NCBI GenBank assembly: GCA_035079385.1
Contig: JAVHKY010000071.1
Span: 3,536,001-3,600,000, forward strand
DNA length: 64,000 bases
Origin: Aspidiotus rigidus
Taxonomy: Eukaryota > Arthropoda > Insecta > Hemiptera > Diaspididae
Direction: 5' to 3'
Made by a program: the position numbers and the translations under genes. Below are positions 37,041-50,300 of the stretch, piece after piece; the stretch's first letter is position 1, and the number at the start of each line of letters is the position of its first letter. Under the pieces are notes generated by a model. The model searched no databases. It saw only the letters and a list, made by a program, of their open reading frames with translations, and had not been told where the DNA came from.

Positions 37041-38059
37041 GCGAGAATTCTATAGGTAAGTAAACCTTTCTCTTACAATTTTTGTAACAATATAATTAAG
37101 AATATGGCTTAAAATAAGAAGTATTACTTGTCTCCTCTATATTCCAGTATTGCCAGCCGGAATACTTCAATTGCCTTTTTTCGATCCCAAAAGAATCAAG
37201 TAAGTCAATTTTTAGATCGTTCCGATACTGGTGTCCCATATTTAACCGAAGAATGTTTCTTATACACCAGAGCTATGAATTATTGGAGCTTGGGAGCAGT
37301 TATTGACCACGAAATCTTACATGGTTTTGATGATACAGGTTCGTCATTTTGCATACCATTCTTCGCAGGAATTTTTTGACACGTTATGAGACTAAAGACA
37401 GGACTATAATCTGAAATGCAGGTATACCGATAAATTAGGAAATTTGTCGCAATGGTGGAGCGAAAAAGTAATAAGAACTTACGAAAAGAAAACTAAATGC
37501 TTCGTCGAACAATATAGTAAAAAATGTATAGTTCCTATTTCAGCAGACGTCAATAGGACTGCTAGACGCTTACACAAAATTAGAACTGACAAATATGAAA
37601 TTTCTATTCACTTTTTAGTAAATATATCATTTCACTTCCAAGGTTAACGGTATTTATACTCAAGGAGAAAATATTGCTGATAAGAAAAGCATACTTCACG
37701 CATCAACAGTAGGATGCTGACAAAGAAAAGATTTTGCACGGAATTCAACAGTTTACCCCTAATCAACAGTTTTTTATTTCTTACGCTATGGTGTACAGAT
37801 TATTTATTTCTCGCGAGCTGCGCACGTTGATAAACAATATTTATCAAGAAGTGATACTGCCTTCATTTTTTAGACTTGGTGCGAATCAAATACGGAGCAG
37901 TTTTTAATACAGAATGTAATAAACTACCCACATAGCACACAAAAATTACGCGCAATAGTGACGTTATCAAATTCAACTGAATTTGCACAGGTTCTTAAAT
38001 GCTCGATAAACTCGCCTATAAATCCAGAAGAATGTATCATTTTGTTAAAAATATCGTAG
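37041..38059 (+). pseudogene. Neprilysin-like M13 zinc metallopeptidase, 3' half with frameshift
   Basis: M13 enzymes are membrane or secreted zinc endopeptidases. Spliced exons read ENSIV (to 37055), LPAGILQLPFFDPKRIK (37148-37199), AMNYWSLGAVIDHEILHGFDD (37271-about 37342), YTDKLGNLSQWWSEK (from 37422), VNGIYTQGENIADK (from 37643), FTPNQQFFISYAM, WCESN and FAQVLKCSINSPINPEEC before a stop at 38057-38059. HEILH and GENIAD supply the zinc ligands and retain the catalytic residues; the usual Gly before HE is Asp. One extra base near 37712-37713 breaks the frame, and one donor (about 37343) is weak. This may be a recent pseudogene or an assembly error in a live gene. AATAAA follows at 38060. 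Confidence 0.8.
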
Positions 38060-38065
38060 AATAAA

Positions 38066-38836
38066 TATTTTTCTAAAGCATATTTTCGCGTATGAATCAA
38101 TCAGACACCAGCCGCATATTTCGGAAGAGCGACAATCTTTCCTTGAGATATACATTCAAGTTTACAAACTTATACTTATAGGTACAAATAACTTATTGAA
38201 ATTGAAACATGAATAACAATATAAGGAAAGAAGAAAGAGAGAAGAAAAACAGAAAAATGAAACAACATAAGAAATGAAAACTCACTGAAAAACGGAATAA
38301 CATGAAATTTTAAAATAAGTAATGAACGAAGAAGAAATTCTACACATCAATAATTTCAAAGTTCACTTTCATCAATTGTTTCGTAAATTTCAGTAACCTA
38401 ATTTGGAACCAACAAGTACAATTGGGAAAGGAATTTCAGCGTTCAACATATTGTAAAAAAACTGATGAACATTTTCTATACACAGTAATCAACTCAGCCG
38501 TGTGATCTCAAAATATAGAAAATAAAAATACCGTATAACGGCATAAAACAACGTATAGGGCAATATCTTAGACTTTAAAAAAATAATTATCAAGTAAATT
38601 CTTAAACAATTCCATTAAGAATTGGGAAAACAATTTTGGGGTAACCTTATTTTATTTTCACTTTCATTTTTTTTTTCCTTTCTTGCTGACAGTATTTTGA
38701 AAACGAAACTTAGGAAAAATAGTAAATTTCGATTATACAAGCAACGACATTGACGTTCGTTAAGCAACGTTGAATTTCCAACAAAATCTTAAACGATCGA
38801 GTAAGTTCTAAATTATATATTATCCAAAACACGATT
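38066..38836. other. Convergent 3' region of the M13 remnant and RER1
   Basis: TTTATT at 38651-38656 (AATAAA on the minus strand) is a candidate poly(A) signal for RER1, 181 nt beyond its stop. Nothing else was recognised. Confidence 0.45.
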
Positions 38837-40932
38837 TTATCTTTTCACAGCAGTAGGATCAGCCGACGCGTCACCACTCTGATACTTTGGTTTGCCCCAC
38901 GTGAAAGGTATATAACGGTATCTTATCATGTGCTGAAATTTAAAAATAAGAATAGAACCAAAGATTGAAAAAGAAATCAAAAATAGATGAGTGAGCAGAA
39001 TGAAGTTCGTGGAAAGCATACCCTTTCAAATTAGCGAGAAAATAAAATTAAGAAGAAACTGAGAAAGCTAAAACTTGATTTGAAGTTGGGGTAAACCATG
39101 AACATTCCAACAAGTTGTTCGGGAGTTACCCTTGACCGAAGCATCGATTTAATAAAGCAATCTAAATGATTCGAATCAAACTGTAGCAAAAGATACAGAC
39201 CAACCATTCCAATCAATAGAAACAAATTTTTCAGTCACGGGTTTCAAACACTCGAAAAATATAATAATGAAAATAACTAATAATAATGATAGTAACAGCC
39301 TCAATTACACCAATTTGGGAAAGTAGCCTCGCAACCATCATTGTTAGTGGTAAAAGTCTACGCTTCTCACGGTAACCAAGTCCGGTTTGGGGTGGTGACA
39401 AATGGAGCGCCATCTTCACAACACTCCTTTTTTCTTGATTATTTTGCTAGTATTCAAGTTAGATGGGGAAGGCTCATCAATTTTGTGAAAAAAAGAAGGG
39501 GAAGAAAGACCCAATAGAAAAGAAATTAAGAAAATCTATCGAACTCAATGTTCTGCTCAGAATTCAATTATATACTTACCTTTATTTGCTTTTTCATAGT
39601 CAAACAGAATAATGCGATAAAATATAACAGCAAGATAGGCCAAAAAACTGGAATATCAAAAACTTCGAAGAACGTGATGAAAAAGGCGAATAAAGTGGAC
39701 TTTACGACGGCGCACCAACATTTAAATTCTGGTAATCGTCTAATAAACGGACGAAATTCCTCATCTTGTCTTGTAGGCAAACCAGGCATTTGTTCATCTA
39801 TACAAAAATGAAACAGCCACATTCAGATTTTAAAGAAAATAGTCGAATAATTAGATATAATTTCGCGCGCGTCATTTTCTGGCCTTGGAAGAAATTACAA
39901 CGCGTCATCAGGTAAAAATATATTCTTTGAACGGCATTTTTCATTACAATTGCTTAGATTTTCCGCAAACATTAAACAGTGGAACAAAGAATTTTCAAAA
40001 TATGATACAGCAGGTCAAGTTTATTTCATTCATGTCGCATTTTCAATTGCATTCTTTTTAATCATAACTAATTCAGAAAGACTAGGCACAAGATAAAAAA
40101 ATCCGCGTGAAGTACAATTAGAGTCCACCCATCTTTTTTGAAGCCACGGCCGACATTTGTGAGATTTTCAATCTGCTGGAGTGTCGCAATACTTATTTTT
40201 GTTTGAAAAAACTTTTTAACGGTATAATTATGGACAAAGCGATAAAAATTATGAAATTTTAATGATTCAAGAAAATATAGCATCCACAGATCAGTACCAA
40301 TCGATAACCGAGAATAAGTTTTTTCAAATGTTTTCGTTGAAAATTCTTGATCTGACAATTTATTGGACGATTATTTCCAACAGACCTTGAGGAAAAACAT
40401 CTTGCCGAGACTGCATGGATTTTATAACTCACTGCGGTTTCGTACTTACCATCAAAATCATCAGAAAAAGCTGGATCGATTTTTGGAGATAGAAAGCCAA
40501 TCAGCAGATTCAAGTGATAAATTCCTAAAGCATAAGTAACGATATACCACCCCTAGAAAATTCGCAAGAAAGAAGCAATTATATACCAAAATGATTCCTA
40601 GGACTATCATCAATTAAAACGAAAATATACACCGACCTGCATAATAAAGACGCGAGAGAGGAAACATAAAATTAGAATCACGGCAAAAATCCATCTTCCC
40701 AACGTATAAGGAGTAACATCGTCGAGCAATTTTTGGTATTTCTGAACAAAAAGCAATGATTGATTTCGAAAATACGAATGGCGAGAACAAGATATTGAAA
40801 ATTCCGAATAAATCTGTTTAAAGCTTAGATTTTTCCGATAGTCGAATCTAAACAGATAACCGATAATACCTGTGATAATCTCTGAGCAATCAGCGACCTT
40901 TGAGAAGGTACATCATTTTCCGGATCTATCAT
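38837..40932 (-). CDS. RER1: Protein RER1, retention in endoplasmic reticulum sorting receptor
   Basis: RER1 is a small multi-spanning Golgi membrane protein that returns ER residents and unassembled subunits to the ER in COPI vesicles. Five exons keep frame on the minus strand: 40932-40870, 40741-40637, 40552-40450, 39797-39580, 38932-38837 (194 aa against about 196 in animals). Conserved blocks are [66 protein letters not shown] and the cytosolic end [11 protein letters not shown]. Hydrophobic stretches at about 45-60, 65-85, 125-140 and 145-162 fit four membrane segments. The start is chosen as the only ATG in the first exon that reads into the family ([13 protein letters not shown]). The 650-nt last intron holds no recognisable repeat. 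Confidence 0.96.
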
Positions 40933-42027
40933 AGTTTCCTCTAGATTATACTCTACCAATGAATGAAAGACATTTTTATTTGTTTCCTATGGGAAAAGAA
41001 AACGAGTGAGTTGAATGGTTTTCCAATCCGCTATGATATAATAGTGTACGTACACTAGCAGTAATTTAAATGTAATTCGAAATGTCAGAATTTTGAAATT
41101 ATTATTTGTTCTCAATTCTAAGGCGCTAATTAGTCATTTCAAAAAGATGATCTAATGCCATCCGAATGTTATTAATTGGATAAAATATTCAGAATCGATG
41201 AATAAAAAGAATGGAAACCGGTCAACGGTCAGTTCGACTGGGAGTACTCACCTCAATAATTATCAATTCTTGCCTCAAGCAACGGTTGATACACGCTGCA
41301 GTGTATAGATAGCTGGAATTCAGGTGAACATATATCTGAGAAGTGAGAATTTATCTCAATAACGATGACTCAAATTTGGGTATACGCAAATTTGTAAGTC
41401 GGTATCCTTTTAGAATTAAAATAGAACGTTCATCAGCTTGATCTCTAGGAGACGTCAAGACAGTGATACAGCAGGTATCGAATATTCGAATTCTCAATAA
41501 TCTTGTACTTCCAACCAGTACATTGTACAACGTACGTTGCACGTTCAGTTTATTAGTGATGGACACCTCCGGTAGTACTACCGGTTGCCGGTTGTTTTCT
41601 CGAAAAACTACCGGTTGTTTGGTGTTCTGTCCGCAAAAGAGCGGCTCTCAGTCTATCTTTACTGTGATGGCCGTTTACAGCAGGGTTGGAAAGCTTTCAC
41701 TGAATTTAATAAAAAATATGAGAAGTTTTTTTCATAGCCTTGATATTCGCGACAAAATTTGTTAAAGAATTAAATAAGCAAAACTTATACTTTTAGCGCT
41801 TCTTGTGCTGACACTTGGAATAATCGTGGAATAATCATAAAATTAACAACATTAGAGCGCTCCTTGCGGAGAAACTGAAAATGTTTTCGCTTTTGATTCC
41901 TTCCGTCACGACCGCGCCTGGACCCAAAAGTCCACGGAGCTCGGCAGAACTGCAGACCGCACTTTTTCTGTCGATACAACGAACGCGTCGAACATTTTCG
42001 CTATACGCGCACGTAGTTAATACTACC
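40933..42027. other. RER1 upstream region
   Basis: The RER1 promoter should lie here on the minus strand. A fragment of the GTTTGGACCG element (41628-41692) and a short inverted repeat GGTAGTACTACC near 41572 are the only features seen. Confidence 0.45.
41628..41692. mobile_element. Fragment of the GTTTGGACCG element (left end)
   Basis: CCGCAAAAGAG followed by CTATCTTTACTGTGATGGCC matches the left 60 bp of the copies at 22522 and 53941. Confidence 0.65.
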
Positions 42028-42489
42028 CACGGTATAAGATGAAGAGGTAATGACACGACGCTAAAATCGTGTCCGCAGTTTTGAAGTTGTACGTACAAAC
42101 TTCCGCTAGGTTTGCAGCGAACACTCGGGCTGTTTCCCTGTTCCTTCTACACCCCACCTGCGCCGAGACGGTACCGTTGGTACCCTAGTATTGATGAAAT
42201 TTCCAAGGATTATAAAAAATCCAAGAATTTACTTAGAAGGATGATTTTTTCAAAATTTTATAGAGTAGATTAAATGGTATTTTTATGCCAAATATGAAAT
42301 TCATCGGCTGATTCCTAATCCTGCAATAAATTTTTGAAAGTAGCGGCGTTCCCATAAGACTCTGTACATTACCCATCACTTTCATCACGAGCGCTGAGCT
42401 CGGAATGATCAGAACTACTACAAAATCACGGACAGCGTTTACCACAGTCAGAATATGTTCGTGTCACTACCTCTTCATCTTATACCGTG
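42028..42489 (-). mobile_element. 462-bp TIR element CACGGTATAAGATG (copy 3), TSD ATACTACC
   Basis: ATACTACC is duplicated at 42020-42027 and 42490-42497. Same orientation as copy 1. The shared 70-codon frame is at 42233-42445 on the minus strand. Confidence 0.96.
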
Positions 42490-42527
42490 ATACTACCTAC
42501 CTCCACAATATTAGGCAACATAATAAC

Positions 42528-43970
42528 TAGGGATTGTAACCATAACCGTATGAAACGGTTATAACTAGAGTTAGGATTTTTCGGTGCTAATTTATTAAAA
42601 TTCGGTTTCTTGAAGTGTTATTTTCGGTATTATTCGGTATTTTCCAGAATTTTGAATGTAAAAACAATAATTGCCAAAAAAGATGGTGAAAAAGAGGGAA
42701 TTTCGCGTTCTTCCTCGAAACATCTGCAACGATTACAACCAATATGATTTTCGCAGGCATTCATACTCAGTTTTAAGAGATCTCAATAAACATCAAAACG
42801 AGTGCTCTACCCAATGCAACGTGAGCTTCACGTTCAATTTCTTTTAAAATTAGTAGATTTTCCAAAAACGACAAATTTTTCTCGTAACTCACAATATTTT
42901 CGTGCTATTTTGCAGAATCTCGCTATTTCACGCGTTGCCAGTAGCTTTTTGGGAATTTTTGGACGTTTAAGTCAACTTTCGGTTTTATTCAGTGGTGAAG
43001 TCCATTTTCGGTGTTTATTCTGTTTTCGGTATTTTTCGGTGAAATAAAATTTTTTTCCTGGCCTTCCTACACCCTAAATCGTGCTCATCTTTTATTATTT
43101 TTGACTCGTCCTCAAAGGAAATCATTTGACAAAACACGGCAGATCCTAACTCTAGTTATAACTGTGATAATCGAATTCGAAAATTCAACTTTGACCATAA
43201 CCGCTTAACCACATCAAGAAAAATAATATAGAGTGGGCTTACCATAACCGCATAATCATTTTGATTGATTTGCTGTCCTAACCGTAACTCCTTAACCAGA
43301 TCATAGATGTGGTTATGACGGTTACACAGTTAACCGATTTATTCCCCATTTAGTCATCCGATTTATTCCCCATTTAGTCATCCGTGTTCTCTGTTCTGGC
43401 GTCAGTTCGTAAACAAAAATTTAAACTCGTACTTGGCAATCGCTTACTTTCCACTCCTGTTCAGTAATATACTCATTTTTTCAACGACGAGCTTTTTTTT
43501 TTTTGCTTGTCAATTTTGATTTTAGAGAGAAATACACTTAAAAAATGGCCAACCTGTGATGTCGCGGATATCCGCGAGAGCTCGCTATAGTAGATTGTAA
43601 ATATTATGTCATCGTCATGTGCGAGCGCCACCGTGCGTTGCACCCCACCATAAAACGCATCCATACCCTACACTGTATTATAAAATTGTACATCTCGCCT
43701 CGTGTCATCTATACATCAATTATTAATCAAGTATTCATCATCGCAGGTGAAGTGTTTTTCGTCTTTATCGTAACCTGCGACATGTGATAACCATAATGTA
43801 ACCGTTCATAACCCGTAACCGAAACAATTATTATTATTATAACTAGGACCATATAACCAAATCAAATTGCAGAACTGTCATAACCGTAACCAATTAACCG
43901 TATCATATTCCTCGTTAACCTAAACAAATAACCGAATAACCATAAGAACTTGATTTGGTTACAATCCCGG
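42528..43970. mobile_element. 1.4-kb hAT-type element TAGGGATTGTAACCA, TSD ATAATAAC
   Basis: The left end TAGGGATTGTAACCA and the right end TGGTTACAATCCCGG pair over 13 bp. ATAATAAC is duplicated at 42520-42527 and 43971-43978. Both subterminal regions are full of GGTTATAAC-like repeats, the usual arrangement of hAT transposase-binding sites, and similar repeats mark the element at 26451-27193. No transposase frame survives. A direct duplication of about 24 bp lies near 43338-43385. Confidence 0.88.
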
Positions 43971-44092
43971 ATAATAACTCGTTTTGTCACAAGATTCTTG
44001 ATCCTCTTGATCACTGCTTATTACGTATTTAGACAATATACACTTTGTGGACAGAGCACTGAAGATAGCCTTTTGAAAATGAAGCCACACTA

Positions 44093-44443
44093 ATTCGGGC
44101 CGTGCATCCGTCAGAGAGCGCAACCATCGAGTTGAAGTTATCAAAGGACAGAAGGTGAACCGTGGAATGATGAACACGAGAAAAAATCTTAAAATTGTAA
44201 TTTTTCAAAAATGACTCGTTGAAAATGATTTCTTTTTGTACTATATAATAATCAAACCCTCTAAAATATAAGACCGAAACCACCAAACCTTTATAAGTCT
44301 TCCTTAATTTCATAAGAATTTTCGAAAAATCATTCCTATACAAATTATATGGAGATTCACCTTCTGCCTTACGTGCGTGGTGCGTACATGAACTTGTGTG
44401 CGTGTGATAAGCTAGCGCGTAACTAGCGCTGCCCGGCACGAAT
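44093..44443. mobile_element. TIR element ATTCGGGCCGTGC (copy 2, without insert)
   Basis: Collinear with 27385-28015 apart from the 272-bp nested foldback. The ends are ATTCGGGCCGTGCATCC and GCTGCCCGGCACGAAT. Confidence 0.88.
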
Positions 44444-45060
44444 AACACCTTCGAATATTGGAAAAAACTGATTTTCTTGGCGCCGCTACTAACGCCGCTA
44501 CAGGCTAGAAGATTAATTATTCTCGTAAAACAGGTTAGCGCGTATTTTATTCAAAGTCGAGGCACTAAACGTTATTACGATAGCGTACGACAGGATTGTT
44601 AAGACAATAGAAACTCGGTATAAATACGAGTAACGATCTCACATATGCAAGGGATCACCGTAAAACACCCGCGTATGTAATGCCAATCGATATTCGTGAT
44701 TACACCCCTTTAACTATTTTTCTGGTATATTTTTCTACACTTTGAGAATAAAGTTGAAACGGTCTTTCTGTGTTGTTTTATTCTAATTTCATTTCTTTTC
44801 ATCTAAATATTCGTCAATCGATCTATCGGCCGGATTCAACCATCACAGCCTATTAGTTTTAAAATATCGAAAACACATTCCACAACGAAGTAGTACTTAA
44901 GACAGTTGAAACTTATTACTTGTAATTGTACTACTGCGAATCAATTTTCTTTTTGAATCGTTTGATCTGGAAAAATACTTCTTCTGTTGCAAATCTCACG
45001 TTCATGTTTTCGAGATGAAAAAAATGTGTCCGTATCGTGACCGGTAGCACTTTTTACATA

Positions 45061-45106
45061 TTTTACACAGGCGACGCTAGCGAATCTACAATGTGCCCGG
45101 TCCGTA
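45061..45106. mobile_element. Fragment of a TTCGGACC-family element
   Basis: GCGACGCTAGCGAATCTACA followed by TGCCCGGTCCG matches the right end of 17095-17356. Confidence 0.7.
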
Positions 45107-45164
45107 TTTTTAAAAAACTCGTGAGCAATACTACGCCAGCGCTCAATACTCACGCTAAGACCAT

Positions 45165-45245
45165 ACAGATTACAGAAGAAAGACTGAGCATCGGCCATAA
45201 TAAGCCTTTACAATGCGTTTGCCAAAAGACATGATAAGAAAATAA
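45165..45245. mobile_element. Decayed left end of the CTTAGACCATAC foldback
   Basis: GACCATACAGATTACAGA, GAGCATCGGCCATA and ACATGATAAGAAAATAAGG align with the left arm of 25622-25892. Confidence 0.65.
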
Positions 45246-45313
45246 GGATCTCGGGACCCGTTCATGGCAATGCGGTGTGCTGAGACGCACGGTGCGACAA
45301 ACGTTCAGACCTC

Positions 45314-45504
45314 CAGCCACGCAGGTAGCAGCATACCTAACACTAGTCTTTTCTACTTTTCTCTCATCACACGTGTGGATGGATTTTTGTATCACAGGAG
45401 AATGTGAGCGTGCGCGCGCATATTCTCCTGTGATACAAAAATCCATCCACACGTGAGAAAAGTAGGAAAGACTAGTGTTACGCATGCTGCTATCTGCGTG
45501 GCTG
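45314..45504. mobile_element. Foldback, arms CAGCCACGCAG
   Basis: About 90-nt arms contain TAACACTAGTC, TGTGGATGGATTTTTGTATC and TCACAGGAGAAT, facing each other across a GCGTGCGCGCGC centre. Identity is high near the loop. Confidence 0.8.
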
Positions 45505-47347
45505 TCTGTAGGCGTATGGCGATCACGTTGTTAGTAACGCACTCTTACCGTGCACACGCAACACTACTCACATTCCCCTTCGAATTCTCCCCAAGATGTT
45601 GAACTTGTTCAACTTTGTTTTCACCTCATATTCTCACCGAGCGTTCCAATTACGCTCCGCCCACTTCATATTCCCCAACATACCTCCTCGAAAAATCTCT
45701 CGTGTGGATGAGGCCTAAGCGTGTTGAATTCTTGTAGAATTTAGCAGAGTTGCAACGCACTTCTAATCAAACACAAGATACGCCGAGAAGTAAGAATGTT
45801 TATTTCATTTAAGAGTACATCAGATATACGGCGGTGATGGAATATTCACCAGAATACCGAAGCTGCAGATCTTTAGTTAGTACAAACAAGTACAGGTAGC
45901 GGTAGCTGTCAGGGTCTGAAGACTTCAATATTCTAACAAAGCGTTGTAGGACTAGGCAAGGAAGAGATATTTTACTCTTGGTTAATTTTTAAGACAAAAA
46001 CGTACATATTTGCCACGTTAGCGCTGCAATCGCCGTTGTATATCATCACTACTACTACACATGAACGGATATTATTTACTACTACACTGGAATATATTCG
46101 GAATGCTGCAAACACTGCCGCTGCAGCACACTTATTAACCAATGATAACAAAGCGATCACAACGCTCATGTGGCAAATATATGCGTTTTTCGTCCTTAAT
46201 TTTTGCATTGAAGTTAGGCATCTCTTCTCTTGCACTAGGACTTTGGTCAATTGAATAGTCAATAGGACTACGTCATCATCCCAGCATCATCCTAAAACTC
46301 ACTTCATTATCAAAATTATTCCTTGAAAATACTTCTCAGAACTTGCGTCTACCTTATATTTACTGTCATATTAATAATATAGATTAGAAATTTGTGGAGG
46401 AAATTATAGATCGTAACGTACTGTTATCGTGATCCTTGATTCTGTAGATACATCAATTCTACTGGTACGGCAGCATTATAGCAAGCGATGAGCATTCAAT
46501 AATCAACACGTCATTCATCGTCATAGTTCATTTCGTGAGTCAACTGTCGTTCTCTGCTGTCATTCACCTCATCACCTTGGCATCGATACATTCTTCCTTC
46601 AGTATTCGTGAACCCGCATTTGCTTGGCGTTTCGAACGAAGATTATTCCGCGCTTGATCTACATTTCTTGATTGGTTTCAGCTCTCTCACTAGGAAAGTG
46701 AATTCATAACGTATGCAAGTAAGCGGTTTTGTAGTTTCTAAGATTTATAATACTTGAAAGTTTGGTAGTTTGACTTTTCAACAGGTCTCTTGCTTACCGG
46801 GTATCTGTTTTCTCTCATCATCATTTGACCGTGTTATAGTACTAATGGCTATCACTGGTCAAGAAATAACTAGGGAGTTCGGCATGTCAACGGAGTGATG
46901 CCCGAGTCACCTCTATGAAATACGTCGTCAAGCTACTTTGATCATAATTGCCTATCACGTTTAACCGCGACTGTCAGCAATCAGAAACTTATTACATCGT
47001 AAATTATATGAAGTAGATCTACTGAGGCTAACAAGAATTTTAAATTTCTGATAGACATTTTGTGTTCGTCTCAATGGAAATGACCATACATTCTGGATTG
47101 CATGTAACTTAATGTGATCATGTTAGAAGATTATGAGCGCTAATCAAGACCATGAACCGTTTAACCTTGAATTAGATTTTTAATGATGTCTGCACATTAA
47201 AGATTCGCATCTGTTTTTTTATTTTTTAATTTACAATTCATCATTAATTTACTGCTTTTTGCACTCGAATTCGATTGATTTTTCCTATGTTATTGTTTTA
47301 CAGAGACGCTGTTGAAGTTTTGTGAGTTAGAAAAAAAATTCATCATC
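45505..47347. other. ACBP upstream region
   Basis: An acceptor-like TTTTACAG at about 47296-47303 precedes the ACBP start, implying an untranslated exon farther upstream; a donor-like CAAGTAAG near 46718 is a candidate. No other gene was recognised. Confidence 0.4.
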
Positions 47348-50300
47348 ATGACTGATGTAAGTTGCTAATCATTAAATATAATTCCTGACTAAGAATAGCT
47401 ACCAGTTGCGCCGGATAATTTTGTTTTTTCTCTTGCCCTTGACGTCATACTATAAAAATTGGAACATATTATGTAACGAATAAGTATCAATTTTTCATAT
47501 TATAGTTTCTGACCTTAAATTATGTACACTAGTTCCTAGGGTCAAGTAAGGTATAAATAGAGATCAAAGTTCAGAATAATGAGTTGAATGGAAATCTTAT
47601 TGAAACTAGCATTGAAATTCCTGATGTAAAATTAAATCAGTTTTTCAGAAAGATAAATAATTTGAACGATTGGCTTTGTTTCACCATAGTGATAATTCGG
47701 ACTTGACAGCAAAAGAGCCGCTGGAGGTGGCAATGTATGGAAGCTTGGCCCAAGAAAGAATTGTGATATTGAATCACAATACTTTCTTAGAAAACAAAAT
47801 TCTCAAACTCCTAAAAAATTCAAGATGACGATATCATTGAGCCAGAAATCATCGAGATAATATTCTTGTGACCTTTAGCTACAAGGAATAACAATCCACA
47901 AGCTTTTTCAGAACTTATCAAGTTCTTCTCGATTTTCTTGACTGCATGTTCTGCGTCCAATATATGTAGTGGAATCTTCACCTTCTTGGCACACAACTAC
48001 TAACCTGCCAATTACAACTACTACACACGTTGTACGTGTAGCAATACTAGCGCACGATCACACTGTCAAGTCCAAATGTTCTCAAAATTATGACTGCAAT
48101 ATTAATTATGCTTCCTTAATTTCTGGAGGACTTGAAGTCGGTTCTACAAAAACCTTCAAAACGTGACGCTGCATTTGAGATGTGGCGGTAATATCTGAGA
48201 GTGTATGGTGCCTCCGCTGACACCCGCACCCGGTCTGATCGTCAGTGGCGTCATGTTTTGACAATCTTCCATGGAACCGACGTTATGTCCTCCAGCTGGA
48301 GTAAAATTAGCATTATCTACTTTTTGTGCTCCTGTCCGTTGTTATCAGCACACAGTGTTTTCTGTTGTAGGCTTTTGAGAAAGCTGCTGAAGATGTAAAA
48401 AACCTTAAACAGCAGCCGACCAACGAAGAACTCCTTGAATTGTACGCATTCTATAAACAGGCAACTGTTGGAAATGTCAATACTGGTACGTTGATTTCTT
48501 AAAATTTCATAATTTAATGCCCCATCCTTCATTGATAAAATTTCATAATACCATGACTTATAAAGACAGTAGTTGTGAAATAGTTTCTGTAGAAGTTCCC
48601 ATTACAAGATTGAAAAACGTCCGTTAAACAAGCATTCTTGATCAAGAGGTTTTGGCTCGAGTGAAAAGAGTAAATAAGTCTTCTGTGATTCATCTTGATG
48701 ATTCGTTCAAAAAAAGATCGCGCCCAAATAAGAATACGTAATTCTTAGTTTTTACACAAATGATGAGTGCGTTGGGCTTGTTCAATTTGTGTCACTGCTA
48801 ATCTTAGACTATATTGGGATTTAAACTTAGAGTTTCAAAGGTTGGCATCTTGCGTGTTATGGATTACTGAGTGAGTGATCATGATGATTTCACCGTTAGA
48901 CTACGGCAAAATTTAAACCTTTTTGATCAACTAGAACTTGATTTTAAAAGAAAACTTCTACATTTTATTGTACTGTCGTTAAAAAATCAAATCATAATCA
49001 ATTTAACTACGCAGAACTATTTTCCATCATTTTTTGCCCTCCTGAAGTTGACAGTATTTCCGTTTGAAACTATTCACGATCACTCACTCGATTTCACCTG
49101 CGCAGGTAATTTTGCCAAATTTCTGTCGCACGAACTGTGTTAATTCATACGGAATTTCGCTACCCTTGCAGCGGAATTCCGCTACGCTTGCAGCGATCGT
49201 TTGAATACCTTCCACACCCCACCTGTGTCGGAACCTTTCCGGAGGTACCCTAATATTGACGACATTTTCGAGGGTTGTAGAAGATGAAGAAATTCACCTA
49301 AGAAGATAATTTTTTTTTTATAAGTAGAGCATTGTGAGTTGTCTAATCGTACCCAGTTTAAGATTTTTAGGTTAATACCTGATTTTTCCACGAATTTTTA
49401 AAAATTAATGAATTTACATTACGTAGTATTCATGTAGTTTTCCTGCTTAGTTATACCTTGCAACGCTCCTAGCATAGATTATATCAACTGACACAACTCA
49501 TGCGACAATAACGAACACGTCTAATATATGTTCCTGTCAATACCTCTATAAAATGTACCGTGGTTTTGAATTAATGGAAAAGTGTCTTATTTTTTGAACA
49601 AATGAGCTAACTATCTCTTCTAATGTACTATAGTTCCGAGTTCGACGTACTTCTTATTATTATCGACGGTCTATTTTACTATATGGTCTAAGCTGCTAAT
49701 TCTTCCTCCTGAAAAAATCTTCTGAAATATCGAGCTGCACGTTTTGTTGTCCTGATAAAGTTGTTTTTCAATCTAGGCTTTGCCAAGTTAAAAGCTTCGA
49801 TGCATTTGCAGGAAAAAAAAAATCCTAGTTTCTATCGGAAAGTGTTATGACGTCAGTTGAGATATGCAAGATATGCTTTGCAAGTAGAGTACTCATATAT
49901 CTTCTGGCGCACTTGAGCGCACTTGCCTTTTTCCCTCGCCTGAGCTACTTTTTCAACATTTCTGACTAACCCAAAACATCCTAAAAATCCTCTAATTTTC
50001 TCGCTGAATATTTTGCTGTTTGTAAAGCGAATAATATATCATTTACTCTTTTTTTCTTCACAAGTAGTTCAAAAACTTTTCAACTATTTGTATCAATTTT
50101 CCATCTTTTCGATTAAAACCAATCAAGCTGGAAGAATAATTATACCACATTCTGTAGAAAATCTCTCTTCTGTAAGAGCTACTTTCCAGTACTTCTAAAA
50201 TACAAGAAATTCAAATTTCTTCAATATAACTTGTATGTTTCACGCCGCTGAGGTTTTTCCTGTGCTTTCAGAGGCGATGACTACACATAATATCATCTTT

